Origin: Methylohalobius crimeensis 10Ki
Lineage (GTDB): Bacteria; Pseudomonadota; Gammaproteobacteria; Methylococcales; Methylothermaceae
Length of the DNA: 64,000 nt
Assembly (NCBI RefSeq): GCF_000421465.1
Contig: NZ_ATXB01000001.1
Location: 2,325,001 to 2,389,000, forward strand
Direction: 5' to 3'
The notes below the pieces were generated by a model. The model ran no database searches. It was not told the DNA's origin and saw nothing but the letters and a program-made list of their open reading frames with translations. The position numbers and the translations under genes were made by a program. Positions within the stretch are counted from its first letter, which is position 1. Each line of letters starts with the position of its first letter. Shown here in pieces: positions 18,204-27,243 of the stretch.

Positions 18204-19527
18204 CTTTATCGGCATCGGCATCGGGCCATTCAATCTCGGACTGGCATGCCTTACGGCACCGATTAAAGAATTAAACGGCCTGTTTTTGGATAAAGCAGCA
18301 GGATTCGACTGGCATCCGGGGATGATGCTGCAGGATGCCCATTTGCAGACGCCGTTCTTGTCCGATTTGGTCACCTTGGCCGATCCGACCAGCTCGTTCA
18401 CCTTCTTGAATTACCTCAAAGAACAAAGGCGCATCTACTCGTTCTATATTCGGGAAAATTTTTTTCTGCTGCGTCGCGAATACAATCAGTATTGCCAATG
18501 GGCCGTCAGCAAACTGCCCAACGTTCGATTTCAAACCGAAGTTCACTCTATCCAGTACAGCAAAAGCGATGGATGCTATCTGATCCATGCGTGCTGCACC
18601 CAAACCGGAGCCACTCAAACCTATCGCGCCAAGCGACTAGTGCTGGGCACCGGCCCCAATCCCTATGTGCCGGCCTGTTGCGAGCCGCTGATGGGCCACG
18701 CACTTCACTCGTCGAACTATCTCGCCCGCAAACAGGACTTGCAATCCAAAGAGTCGATCACAGTGATGGGCAGCGGTCAAAGCGCCGCGGAGGTTTTTTA
18801 CGACCTGTTGCAGGACATCGACGACCGCGACTACGCGCTTAACTGGATTACCCGCTCGCCGCGTTTCTTGCCGCTGGAATACACCAAGCTGACCCTGGAG
18901 ATGACCTCTCCGGAATACGTGGATTATTTTTATGATCTTCCCGCCGACAAACGGACGCGACTCAACCGCGAGCAAAAGAACTTATACAAAGGCATTAACG
19001 GCGACCTGATCAACGCCATTTACGACTTGCTCTACACCAAAAGCCTCTGGGCGGACATTCGGGTCAAGCTACTGACCAACTCGGAGCTGACCGACGCACG
19101 ATTCAACCATTCCACGGGACGATTCGAGCTGGCATTGCGCCAACACGAACAGGAAAAATCCTATCGCCATCACACTCAGGGCCTGATCTTGGCAACTGGT
19201 TACCACTATCGCGTCCCGCCGTTCGTGGAAGGAATCGCCGACCGGATCCGCTGGGACGACCAAGGCTGGTTCGATGTGCATCGCCACTACACGGTCGATC
19301 ACGATGACCGGGAAATCTTTGTTCAAAATGCGGAGCTGCCCACGCACGGGTTTGTCACCCCGGATTTGGGCATGGCGTGTTACCGCAATTCGTGCATCAT
19401 CCGCGAAATGACGGGAAGGGAACATTACCCGATCGAAGACAAAATCGCGTTTCAAGCGTTTGCCGCCCCGGAAGAAAATGGCTCCCCGAAAACCGCCCCG
19501 CACCCAGCCAAATCGGCATGGTCATGA
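18181..19527 (+). CDS. dfoA: Diamine/lysine N-hydroxylase (DfoA/AlcA/IucD-like flavin monooxygenase)
   Basis: FAD- and NADPH-dependent N-hydroxylating monooxygenase that forms the hydroxylamine of hydroxamate siderophores. It has the FAD site GIGIGPFNLG at residues 11-20, the NADPH-site sequence VMGSGQSAAEVF near 197 and the C-terminal LILATGYHYRVPPF. The length, 448, is normal. A strong ribosome-binding site (AAGGGGG) sits 7 nt before the ATG, inside the end of the decarboxylase gene. Pairing with a decarboxylase suggests cadaverine or putrescine as substrate rather than free lysine. Confidence 0.92.
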   Translation: MHDYTTYDFIGIGIGPFNLGLACLTAPIKELNGLFLDKAAGFDWHPGMMLQDAHLQTPFLSDLVTLADPTSSFTFLNYLKEQRRIYSFYIRENFFLLRREYNQYCQWAVSKLPNVRFQTEVHSIQYSKSDGCYLIHACCTQTGATQTYRAKRLVLGTGPNPYVPACCEPLMGHALHSSNYLARKQDLQSKESITVMGSGQSAAEVFYDLLQDIDDRDYALNWITRSPRFLPLEYTKLTLEMTSPEYVDYFYDLPADKRTRLNREQKNLYKGINGDLINAIYDLLYTKSLWADIRVKLLTNSELTDARFNHSTGRFELALRQHEQEKSYRHHTQGLILATGYHYRVPPFVEGIADRIRWDDQGWFDVHRHYTVDHDDREIFVQNAELPTHGFVTPDLGMACYRNSCIIREMTGREHYPIEDKIAFQAFAAPEENGSPKTAPHPAKSAWS

Positions 19528-20714
19528 AGACGCATCTCAAATTCTTTTTGATCGCCATGACCGTGGTGGCCGTGATGAGCGACTCCATGCTGGTCCCGTT
19601 TTACCCCCATTTTTTTGCGACGGTCTTTTCGATTACCGACCCCCGGTATGTGGGCGCTTATATCGCCGCGTGTTGTTTCGTAGTCATGCTGGCATTCCCC
19701 TTTTGGGCCAAGGTGGCGAGCAAGATACCACCCCTGAAGTTGCTGGTGTATACCCAGTTTGCCGCCGGGGTACTGAGCATTTCGTGCTACTACGCGAGTA
19801 CGGTGGTGGAATTTTGGCTGCTCTCGCTGGCCATGCTGGTGTTCAAAGGCAGTTATTTGCTGATCTATCCGTTTGTCATGAGTATGGAAGACAAGGAGAA
19901 ACACGGCGGCACCATCGGATTGCTCTCGGTAATCGTGCATTTCGGCACCATACTCGGAGCGCTGTTGGGCGGGACGGTGCTGCAGCTTTTCGAGCCTCGG
20001 CGCGTATTTGTGGTGATGGCGGCCGGGGATTTCATCCAAATGCTGGTCTGCGTTTTCTTGATGGGCCATCACAAAGCACAAGGGCAAACGGCTTCAACCG
20101 ATCAAGACTCGCCCAACTCGCCAGAATCTGGTGGCAAGGCATTCATCTACAAACTCTCATTGATCATGTTGGTATTTTACTTTAGCGCCTTCCTGATCCG
20201 GCCGTTTTTTGCACGCTACTGGGAAACCCTGTCCGCCTTAAAGAGCGAGATCGTCTCGGGCCTAGTGTTCGCCATTCCGGCGTTTATGGCCTTGCTGGCC
20301 CTCTGGTCCAATCGATACGCCGGGAGAAAAATCAAGGCGTTCGAGGGGGTTGTTCCCGCCCTGCTTTGGGGTACCGGCGGCCTATTCCTCCAAGCCTCCG
20401 ATCAGCTGGCGGTCGTATTGCTCGGACGCTGCCTGTTTGGATGGGCGCTCTTCCAATCGGTGGTTCGTTTGGACTTGCTGGTGTTTGAACTCAGCACACC
20501 GGCATCTTATGCCGCCAACTTTAGCAAAATCCACTTTTTTCAAAGTTTAGGCGTGCTGCTTGCTTCGTTTAGCGCAGGTTCCATGGTCGCCACCGCCGGG
20601 TTGCGCGTGCCTTTCATCACGGCCGTCACGGGATTCGTCGTCAGCGCCTTTCTTTACCTGCAGCTGTTTAAGAGAGACATTAAAGCGATTAAAGCGAGTA
20701 CGCAAACCACCTAA
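19524..20714 (+). CDS. MFS transporter, probable siderophore exporter
   Basis: A 396-residue major facilitator protein starting MKTHLKFFLIAMTVVAVMSDSMLVPFYPHFFA, with about 12 hydrophobic helices. The ATG at 19524 overlaps the monooxygenase stop (ATGA). The longer open frame upstream of it lies inside the monooxygenase and is not used. MFS exporters are common inside hydroxamate siderophore operons (for example AlcS in Bordetella). Export of the product is inferred from position, and I cannot read substrate specificity. Confidence 0.88.
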   Translation: MKTHLKFFLIAMTVVAVMSDSMLVPFYPHFFATVFSITDPRYVGAYIAACCFVVMLAFPFWAKVASKIPPLKLLVYTQFAAGVLSISCYYASTVVEFWLLSLAMLVFKGSYLLIYPFVMSMEDKEKHGGTIGLLSVIVHFGTILGALLGGTVLQLFEPRRVFVVMAAGDFIQMLVCVFLMGHHKAQGQTASTDQDSPNSPESGGKAFIYKLSLIMLVFYFSAFLIRPFFARYWETLSALKSEIVSGLVFAIPAFMALLALWSNRYAGRKIKAFEGVVPALLWGTGGLFLQASDQLAVVLLGRCLFGWALFQSVVRLDLLVFELSTPASYAANFSKIHFFQSLGVLLASFSAGSMVATAGLRVPFITAVTGFVVSAFLYLQLFKRDIKAIKASTQTT

Positions 20715-20745
20715 GCATCGAGCGTTGATGCTCGGGAGCAATGCT
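20715..20745 (+). other. Small hairpin between the exporter and dfoC
   Basis: AGCATC (20713-20718) and GATGCT (20726-20731) can pair around an 7-base loop just after the exporter stop. There is no T-run, so this is more likely an mRNA structure or processing site than a terminator. Confidence 0.3.
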
Positions 20746-20778
20746 ATCAGGCAGAAAATTCAACCAAGGGAGCAAACA

Positions 20779-23193
20779 ATGTGTGAAGAAAATATCTGCT
20801 TCGAAAAACACATTTCAAACATGGGGCGCTTTTGGCTGCGGCCTTTGCAAATCCCCGATGATATCCCCCGGGTCCAAAGCTGGGTCAGCCGGGAATACGC
20901 CAAATACTGGGGCATGGTCGGCTACTCCGTTTCCGAAGTGGAGCAAGCCTACCTCGAAACCTGCGAACACGCCGATGTCTTTCTGGGCTTCTTCGACGAC
21001 GAGCCGGCTTTCTTGGTGGAAGCCTATCCGCCGGAAAACGATCCCGTGGGAGAGCACTACGAAGTGCTCGCCGGTGATCGTGGGATGCATATTCTGGTGG
21101 CACCGGCCGAACGACGCATCCCGAATTTCACCTGGACCGTCTTTACCGTGGTAATGGACTTTATATTCTCCGACCCGACGGTGAAGCGCGTGGTGGTGGA
21201 ACCCGACGTGCGTAACGACAAAATTCATGCGCTCAACAAGCGCGCGGGCTTCGAATATCAAAAAATCATTCCGATGCCCGACAAATCGGCCTATCTCGCG
21301 TTTTGCACCCGAGCGCAATATCAGGCCGCCCGTTCGGCCGACCGTGGTAACCTACCCGGTTTATTGGGCGCATCGCCGGATGGGGTCACGAAACATCTCC
21401 AGCCAAATCGATGGTCCCGCATCAATCGCCTGCATCTGCGCAAGGCAATCAGCGAATTCGCGCACGAATTGCTGATCGAGCCGGAACTCATCGAAACTCA
21501 AGGCGACTGGAAATCTTATCGATTGCCGGCCGACCGGCCGGGCACCGAGTATCGGTTTCGCGCGCAATTACTGAGCCTGGACCACTGGCATATCGATTCG
21601 GATTCGATCGAAAAGCTCGTCGACGGGCATTCAGCCCCGCTCGATTCGCTGAGCTTTTTCATTGAATTCCGGGAACGCCTGAATATGGACCCGGCGATGC
21701 TGCCGACCTACCTGGAAGAGATCGCCAGCACCCTATACGGCAATGCGTACAAACACGCCCGACCCGGACTCAGTGCCACGGAACTCGCCCACGCCGACTT
21801 TCAGGATGTGGAAACCGCGATGCTGGAAGGCCACCCGGTCTTTGTGGCCAACAACGGCCGGATCGGCTTCGACGCGATAGATTACCACACCTACGCTCCG
21901 GAGACCGGTGCACCAGTAAAGCTGATTTGGCTCGCCGCCCATAAGAGCAAGGCCGAGTTCGCCTGTTCCGAGGATCTCTCTTATCAGTCACTGCTCGCCC
22001 GGGAACTAGGTGAAGAAACCCTGGAGGCGTTTGCTCGAAAACTGGGCAGCGAAGGTTTGGCCATGGAGGATTATTACCTGATGCCGGTTCATCCCTGGCA
22101 ATGGTTCAATAAACTGGCGACCGTGTTTTCCGCGGACATAGCGAACCGCAACCTCATTTGTCTGGGTTACGGGAAGGATGTTTATCGCCCCCAGCAATCG
22201 ATTCGCACTTTCTTCAACCAGAGCCATCCTGAAAAATGCTACGTCAAAACGGCGCTATCCATCCTCAACATGGGTTTCATGCGCGGTTTGTCCCCTTATT
22301 ACATGCGAACCACGCCCGCGATCAACGACTGGATAAGCAGCCTCATCGAGCAAGACCCTTACCTCGCCGAAAAAGGTTTTAGCATCTTGCGGGAGGTGGC
22401 CGCCATCGGCTATCGCAATGCTTATTTCGAAAACGCGATCGTTGAGGATAGCCCGTATAAAAAGATGCTTTCCTCGTTGTGGCGGGAGAGCCCTATCCCG
22501 AAAATCCGGCCGGGTCAACGCCTGATCACTATGGCCTCTCTGCTCCACGTGGATGCCGAGGGTCGGGCGCTGTTACCCGAAATTATTCGCTCCTCCGGCC
22601 TGGATATCGATCGCTGGTTGAAGAGCTATCTCGATTGCTACTTAAGTCCGCTTTTGCATTGTTTTTACGCCCATGATTTGGTGTTCATGCCGCATGGCGA
22701 AAATCTGATCCTGGTGATGGAAAACCATGTGCCGGTCCGGGCCATCATGAAGGATATCGCTGAAGAAACGGCCATCATGAACGAGGACGTCGTTTTATCC
22801 GAAAAAGTACAACGACTGTCCGTCCACGTGCCGGAAGTGCTCAAAGTGCTGTCCCTGTTTACGGATGTATTCGATTGCATCTTTCGGTTTGTCGCGCCCA
22901 TCTTGCTCGAACACAACGACTATTCCGAACAGCGTTTTTGGCAACAAGTGGCTGACTGCGTCACGGCTTATCAAACAGCGCACCCCGAACTCTCAGACAA
23001 ATTCCAACGCTATGATTTGTTCGCGCCCGAATTCGCGCGATCGTGCCTGAACAGGCTGCAATTGGGCAACAATCAACAGATGATCGATCTCCAGGACCCA
23101 GCCAAAAATCTAAAATTCGCCGGTACCTTGAATAATCCGATTGCAGCACTCCGACCAGAAGTCCGGCGATTTGATTTAGAAAATGTTTGTTAA
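20779..23193 (+). CDS. dfoC: Fused N-acyltransferase / NIS siderophore synthetase (DfoC-like)
   Basis: An 804-residue two-domain enzyme. Residues 1-180 are an AlcB/IucB-type GNAT domain (HILVAPAERRIPNFTWTVFT, then NDKIHALNKRAGFEY) that would acylate the N-hydroxydiamine. Residues about 200-790 are an IucA/IucC synthetase with HPVFVANNGRIGFDAIDY, MPVHPWQW, KTALSILNMGFMRGLSPYYM and HDLVFMPHGENLILVMENH. The synthetase joins the acylated units using ATP. Erwinia amylovora DfoC has the same fusion. The ATG at 20779 has an AAGGGAG ribosome-binding site. The frame is open to 20560, but that part overlaps the exporter. The product is predicted to be a putrebactin, bisucaberin or desferrioxamine-like hydroxamate. 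Confidence 0.93.
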   Translation: MCEENICFEKHISNMGRFWLRPLQIPDDIPRVQSWVSREYAKYWGMVGYSVSEVEQAYLETCEHADVFLGFFDDEPAFLVEAYPPENDPVGEHYEVLAGDRGMHILVAPAERRIPNFTWTVFTVVMDFIFSDPTVKRVVVEPDVRNDKIHALNKRAGFEYQKIIPMPDKSAYLAFCTRAQYQAARSADRGNLPGLLGASPDGVTKHLQPNRWSRINRLHLRKAISEFAHELLIEPELIETQGDWKSYRLPADRPGTEYRFRAQLLSLDHWHIDSDSIEKLVDGHSAPLDSLSFFIEFRERLNMDPAMLPTYLEEIASTLYGNAYKHARPGLSATELAHADFQDVETAMLEGHPVFVANNGRIGFDAIDYHTYAPETGAPVKLIWLAAHKSKAEFACSEDLSYQSLLARELGEETLEAFARKLGSEGLAMEDYYLMPVHPWQWFNKLATVFSADIANRNLICLGYGKDVYRPQQSIRTFFNQSHPEKCYVKTALSILNMGFMRGLSPYYMRTTPAINDWISSLIEQDPYLAEKGFSILREVAAIGYRNAYFENAIVEDSPYKKMLSSLWRESPIPKIRPGQRLITMASLLHVDAEGRALLPEIIRSSGLDIDRWLKSYLDCYLSPLLHCFYAHDLVFMPHGENLILVMENHVPVRAIMKDIAEETAIMNEDVVLSEKVQRLSVHVPEVLKVLSLFTDVFDCIFRFVAPILLEHNDYSEQRFWQQVADCVTAYQTAHPELSDKFQRYDLFAPEFARSCLNRLQLGNNQQMIDLQDPAKNLKFAGTLNNPIAALRPEVRRFDLENVC

Positions 23194-23222
23194 TTGCGTC
23201 GGCTTCTTCGTGGAAAAACTTT

Positions 23223-23241
23223 TTTAATTATAATCGTTATT
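23223..23241 (+). promoter_or_regulatory. Fur box before the siderophore receptor
   Basis: A 19-mer with right half AATCGTTATT matches the Fur consensus at about 14 of 19 positions. It lies 40 bp before the receptor start in an AT-rich stretch. It suggests that the receptor has its own iron-repressed promoter in addition to read-through from dfoC. Confidence 0.6.
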
Positions 23242-23279
23242 ATTTGTTTTTATTTTTGTTTTAGTATAAGGATAATAAG

Positions 23280-25424
23280 ATGTTGATAATTGATATGTTT
23301 TTAACACGGCGCATTCTTGGAATACTCACGATCATGGCGCTGGGTGCGTCGCCGATCGTGGCTCAGGAGAATGAAAACGAAAAAGAGGTGCTGGATAAGG
23401 TGGTCGTATCCGCCACCCGCACCGAAACTCCGATTTCGGAGATCAGCCGCTCGGTAACCGTGGTCACAAAAGAAGAAATAGCTAAGCAAGCCCGATTAAG
23501 TAGAAATCTGAGCAGTATTCTGGCCAATACGGTTCCCGGCCTGGGACCCAGTACGGAAGCCGTTTCCAATTTCGGCCAGGATCTTCGCGGCAGGAATTTC
23601 CTGGTTTTGATTGACGGCGTTCCTCAATCAACCCCTTTGCGAGACGGGTTCAGGGATCTAAATACAATTGAGCCGTCCTCCATTGAACAGATAGAAGTAC
23701 TTCGGGGCGGAACCGCCGTCTATGGTTTTGGCGCCAGCGGAGGATTGATCAACATCATTACCAAAAAACCTTCCAGTCAAACAATTGAAGCTTATTCTCA
23801 GGCGGGTGTCCGGTTTTCGACCGAGCATTTCGAAGATTCGCAAACGTATGAAACCACCCATCGCCTATCGGGTACCACAGATAATTTTGAATATCTGCTG
23901 TCGGGTACATTTGTCAACCGAAACGGTCAGTTCGATGCGAACGGGCGGCGAATACCGCCGAATCCTTTAGGTTCGCAAGGGGGTTTTTCAGACTCCAACG
24001 AATACGATTTGCTCGGCAAGCTGGGATATGCTTTCGACGGAGATAGACAGCGCTTCGATTTGATGGTCAACCACCTGAATAATCAACAAAACACGGACTA
24101 TATCTTCGGTGCAGAACCTTTCACAACGGCGGAAGACCCTACGCCGAACAGCAGAAGAACGCCTGCCATACCCATCGATTCCGCCCTATCCGGAAGTACC
24201 AATATCATCGATCCGGGAACCGAAAATACCGTCGTGAGCGCGAGTTATACAAACCGCAACCTTTTGGGAAGCTCGCTCAACTTACAAGCTTATTATGGCG
24301 ATCAATCGGCCACTTTCCCGCGCTTTCCCGGGTTCAATCAAGGCCAAATTAATTCAGAAAAAATCGGAACGCGACTAACCATCGATACCCCCATCGAAGT
24401 CTATAACTACAATTTCAATGCCATCTGGGGGGTTGACTATATTAACGACCAAACCGTACAGGATGAATTTGGTGAAGGGACGAGCAATGCCGTTCCGAAC
24501 ATGGAACTAAACGCCATTGCAGGCTTTCTGGAGGGGAACCTTCCTCTGGGTTCGATCGGCTTGCTGCGTGGCGGATTAAGACACGAGCAAATCTGGGTGG
24601 ATACCGATACAGTTGCACTAAATCGATTTCAAAATACCGTGCTGGGCGGAAACCTGGAATTCAGCGAAACCGTCTACAATGCCAGCGCCGTATTTTTCCT
24701 AACGGATTCTCTTGATCTATTCGCTAGTTTTTCCCAGGGATTTTCAGTTGCCGATATTGGACGCGTGATATCCAATGCGGGACCTTTTGGTGCCGGCGCG
24801 ACATTTAACGCCAAGCAGTTTGAAAGTGAAGCTGAAAAAGTAAACAATTATGAACTCGGGCTAAGAGGAAGAACAGGTGAACTAAAGTATTCTGTAGTCG
24901 GATTTTTCAGTGAATCCGATAATGGTTCCACCTTCGACACGAATCTGGCAATACAAAAGTTTGCCGAAAGAATATGGGGTGTCGAAGCCTCCTTGGACTA
25001 TTCCGCATTCCACAATCTAGATATCGGCGGAACTTTTTCTTGGGCCGAGGGTGAGAGAGATTCCGAGGCCGGAGGAACCGTGGATCTGGACAATACCCGC
25101 ATATCACCGATTAAACTCACCGCGTACCTCGACTACCGACCGCTTTCCTGGTGGGACAACCGGCTGCAATTACTTTATGTCGGCGACCGCAATCCGGATA
25201 CGGGAACGACTACAGGATTTGCAAACGGGAATGTCAATGGTTATGCACTGGTGGATATAATCAGCCGTTTTAAAGTTGGACCGGGGCATTTGCAAATATC
25301 GGCCAGAAACCTATTAAACAATGATTATTTCCCAGCCGTCAATCAGGCATTCAATATCAATAGCGCTTTTGCAAAAGGGCCTGGGCGTACAGTTGGAATC
25401 AGCTACGAACTCAACTGGTTATAA
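23280..25424 (+). CDS. TonB-dependent siderophore receptor
   Basis: Outer-membrane 22-strand receptor of 714 residues. A signal peptide ends near residue 29 (SPIVA-QEN). A TonB-box-like DKVVVSATRTETP follows, and then the plug domain (TVVTKEEIAKQARLS, LRGRNFLVLIDGVPQ, IEQIEVLRGGTAVYGFGASGGLINIITKKP). The barrel ends with ARNLLNNDYFPAVNQ and a C-terminal GISYELNWL, with terminal hydrophobic residues as expected. AAGGA lies 8 nt before the ATG. It most likely imports the ferric form of the siderophore made by the preceding genes. Base composition here is more AT-rich than in the flanking housekeeping genes. Confidence 0.93.
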   Translation: MLIIDMFLTRRILGILTIMALGASPIVAQENENEKEVLDKVVVSATRTETPISEISRSVTVVTKEEIAKQARLSRNLSSILANTVPGLGPSTEAVSNFGQDLRGRNFLVLIDGVPQSTPLRDGFRDLNTIEPSSIEQIEVLRGGTAVYGFGASGGLINIITKKPSSQTIEAYSQAGVRFSTEHFEDSQTYETTHRLSGTTDNFEYLLSGTFVNRNGQFDANGRRIPPNPLGSQGGFSDSNEYDLLGKLGYAFDGDRQRFDLMVNHLNNQQNTDYIFGAEPFTTAEDPTPNSRRTPAIPIDSALSGSTNIIDPGTENTVVSASYTNRNLLGSSLNLQAYYGDQSATFPRFPGFNQGQINSEKIGTRLTIDTPIEVYNYNFNAIWGVDYINDQTVQDEFGEGTSNAVPNMELNAIAGFLEGNLPLGSIGLLRGGLRHEQIWVDTDTVALNRFQNTVLGGNLEFSETVYNASAVFFLTDSLDLFASFSQGFSVADIGRVISNAGPFGAGATFNAKQFESEAEKVNNYELGLRGRTGELKYSVVGFFSESDNGSTFDTNLAIQKFAERIWGVEASLDYSAFHNLDIGGTFSWAEGERDSEAGGTVDLDNTRISPIKLTAYLDYRPLSWWDNRLQLLYVGDRNPDTGTTTGFANGNVNGYALVDIISRFKVGPGHLQISARNLLNNDYFPAVNQAFNINSAFAKGPGRTVGISYELNWL

Positions 25425-25484
25425 TATTGGCGCGATTATATTTATCACTATCTCATTATGTTATAATTTCGAACATCAGAAAAC

Positions 25485-26600
25485 ATGAAGCCGGCGACTC
25501 TCATAAAGTGGTATCAAATTCATAAATGGACCAGCTTAATTTGTACTGCATTTATACTATTGCTCTGCATAACCGGTTTACCTCTTATTTTTCACGATGA
25601 GATTGATCATATATCGGGTTACAGGACAAAACCACCTGAGATGCAAGAATTTCATGAACACATCAATATAGATAAAATTATCAAGGCGGCTAAAAAGCAC
25701 CAACCTGAAGATGTTCTGCAGTTTTTGTCACGCGACTTGGAAGAACCGGATGCCTGGTTTATCCGGTTTGGAAAAACAGCGACTGCCTCCGAGCCGTCGG
25801 CATTTTTGATCTACGATGCCCGCACCGGGAAACTTCTAAATGAATATCCACTGAATAAAGGGATAATGGATTTCCTGTTCAGACTGCATTACGATATGTT
25901 TTCGGGCCTGCCGGGCACTCTTTTCCTCGGATTCATGGGACTTTTGTTAATTGCCTCGATAGTATCCGGAGTCGTCTTGTATGGTCCCTTCATGCGCAAA
26001 CTGCCATTCGGTACTGTACGGCGCAGACGTTCCTCTGTATTGAAGTGGCTGGATCTTCATAACTTGATCGGTATTGTTACCTTGGGCTGGCTGGCAGTGG
26101 TTGGTGCTACCGGCGTAATCAATACCTTGGCCATTCCGATTTTCGGTCACTGGCAGTCCACGGAGCTGGCCAGCATGACCGATGCTTATGGAAAACGAAA
26201 ACCTTTACAAAAGGTCGCCTCCACTCAAGAAGTTCTCGACTCCGCTCGGAAAGCCGAACCCGATAAGGTTTTGAGTTTCATGGCATTCCCTGGAACCAGC
26301 CTTTCCACCCCTTTTCACTATGTCGCCTTCATGCAGGGAACCAAAGCATGGAGCTCGAAGTTACTGAAACCGGTGCTCGTCGATTCTGAAAGTGCCGTGG
26401 TTGAGGATAGCCGAGAATTGCCTTGGTATGTAACCATGTTATTGCTTTCTCAGCCTTTGCATTTCGGCGATTACGGCGGAATGCCGCTTAAAATTCTATG
26501 GGCCGCTTTGGATATTTTCTCAATCCTCTTATTAGGAAGTGGCTTATATTTGTGGATCAAACGTCATAATTACTTACTCGAAACTTTGTTAAAAACTTAA
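25485..26600 (+). CDS. PepSY-associated TM-helix protein, second copy
   Basis: A 371-residue membrane protein with four helices: about 13-35 (WTSLICTAFILLLCITGLPLIF), 135-160, 188-212 and 335-358. It carries PepSY-type loops, for example AFLIYDARTGKLLNEYPLNKG. It follows the receptor by 60 bp and is probably co-expressed. Such proteins are found next to TonB-dependent receptors and may handle ferric-siderophore reduction at the inner membrane. It is distinct in sequence from the PepSY protein at 14.4 kb. Confidence 0.85.
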   Translation: MKPATLIKWYQIHKWTSLICTAFILLLCITGLPLIFHDEIDHISGYRTKPPEMQEFHEHINIDKIIKAAKKHQPEDVLQFLSRDLEEPDAWFIRFGKTATASEPSAFLIYDARTGKLLNEYPLNKGIMDFLFRLHYDMFSGLPGTLFLGFMGLLLIASIVSGVVLYGPFMRKLPFGTVRRRRSSVLKWLDLHNLIGIVTLGWLAVVGATGVINTLAIPIFGHWQSTELASMTDAYGKRKPLQKVASTQEVLDSARKAEPDKVLSFMAFPGTSLSTPFHYVAFMQGTKAWSSKLLKPVLVDSESAVVEDSRELPWYVTMLLLSQPLHFGDYGGMPLKILWAALDIFSILLLGSGLYLWIKRHNYLLETLLKT

Positions 26601-26628
26601 AATAATTCATGTTTTTTGGCATTGTTAT

Positions 26629-26805
26629 ATGAAAAAAACACTCAAAGCAATGGAAATTTGGGTTGCGCCAATCTGCTTAACACTCCTGAGTCTCATAGGG
26701 TTGATTTCAGCCCTTATAGATGACGACTATGGCGATATAGCATCTTGGATCGCATTAACAATACCTTTAGTTGTTATTTTTTATTATGGAATATTTACAA
26801 ACTGA
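26629..26805 (+). CDS. 58-residue two-helix membrane protein in the siderophore cluster
   Basis: A short ORF starting MKKTLKAMEIWVAPICLTLL and ending VVIFYYGIFTN. Two hydrophobic segments (about 12-30 and 38-56) flank an acidic loop, DDDYGDIASW. It begins 28 bp after the PepSY stop, on the same strand. I know similar tiny proteins with this helix-acidic turn-helix layout from TonB-receptor/PepSY clusters, but no function is established. The reading frame is intact and AT-rich like its neighbours. Confidence 0.65.
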   Translation: MKKTLKAMEIWVAPICLTLLSLIGLISALIDDDYGDIASWIALTIPLVVIFYYGIFTN

Positions 26806-26864
26806 ATATTACTTTAATTACATCGATTTAATTCTTTGATCGTTTTCAACCATCCCTCAGCCAT

Positions 26865-26902
26865 TGTGGGATATGCCACAGCGAATCAGGCAAATGCCAC
26901 AG
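26865..26902. promoter_or_regulatory. Composite palindromic element, copy 2
   Basis: On the minus strand it reads TGTGGCATTTGCC, an 8-bp spacer, then TGTGGCATATCCC followed by ACA. The two half-elements are direct repeats 21 bp apart (about two helical turns), and each is itself nearly palindromic. Copies 1 and 3 lie at 14.17 and 46.67 kb. It is located upstream of the TonB2 operon and downstream of the siderophore cluster. Confidence 0.5.
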
Positions 26903-27096
26903 AACCCAAGTAAAAGCCAAACTACTAATCACATGCAATCTCTTGATATAATTGCATTTATATATTTTGGCACAAAAAATGCCTTATAATAAATAATAAT
27001 TTTGTCCGCTAAACAGGGCACTTCCCACCTTTCTTCCACGTTAACGGGACATGCGAGGACTCGACGATCAAACGGATGAAACGACGGACCAATCCT

Positions 27097-27130
27097 ATAA
27101 GTTAGACAGATCAGTGCGGTACAATAAACA
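27097..27130 (+). repeat. Relic of a PepSY gene 3' end (pairs with 15608-15642)
   Basis: The stretch shares the GATCAGTGCRGTA pattern and the preceding PIS-stop codons with the end of the PepSY gene at 15.6 kb. Upstream reading-frame similarity fades after about ten codons (KRRTNPIS against KRQPYPIS). No full gene is present here. Confidence 0.45.
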
Positions 27131-27243
27131 TTTTTGCCGGGCTGTGCGCCCGTTAAATCGGCGGCAGGATTTGCTCCCCTTCCGGGAAACCTCGTGCATG
27201 ACGATTTCCTTACCCGTAACAACTTTAATAGAATAATTTCAGT

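Larger units (their letters stand above)
26806..27243. other. Intergenic region between the siderophore cluster and the TonB2 operon
   Basis: 438 bp without a credible gene. It contains composite element copy 2 (26865-26902), an AT-rich tract at 26981-27000 (weakly Fur-like, about 10 of 19) and a relic of the 3' end of a PepSY-type gene (27097-27130). The leader of the DUF3450 gene follows. A frame of 273 codons on the minus strand spans this region and the next gene, but it is an antisense shadow. Confidence 0.6.

Noticed and set aside
26981-27000. AT-rich tract resembling a Fur box before the TonB2 operon
   Set aside because: Only about 10 of 19 consensus positions match, no better than expected in an AT-rich stretch.
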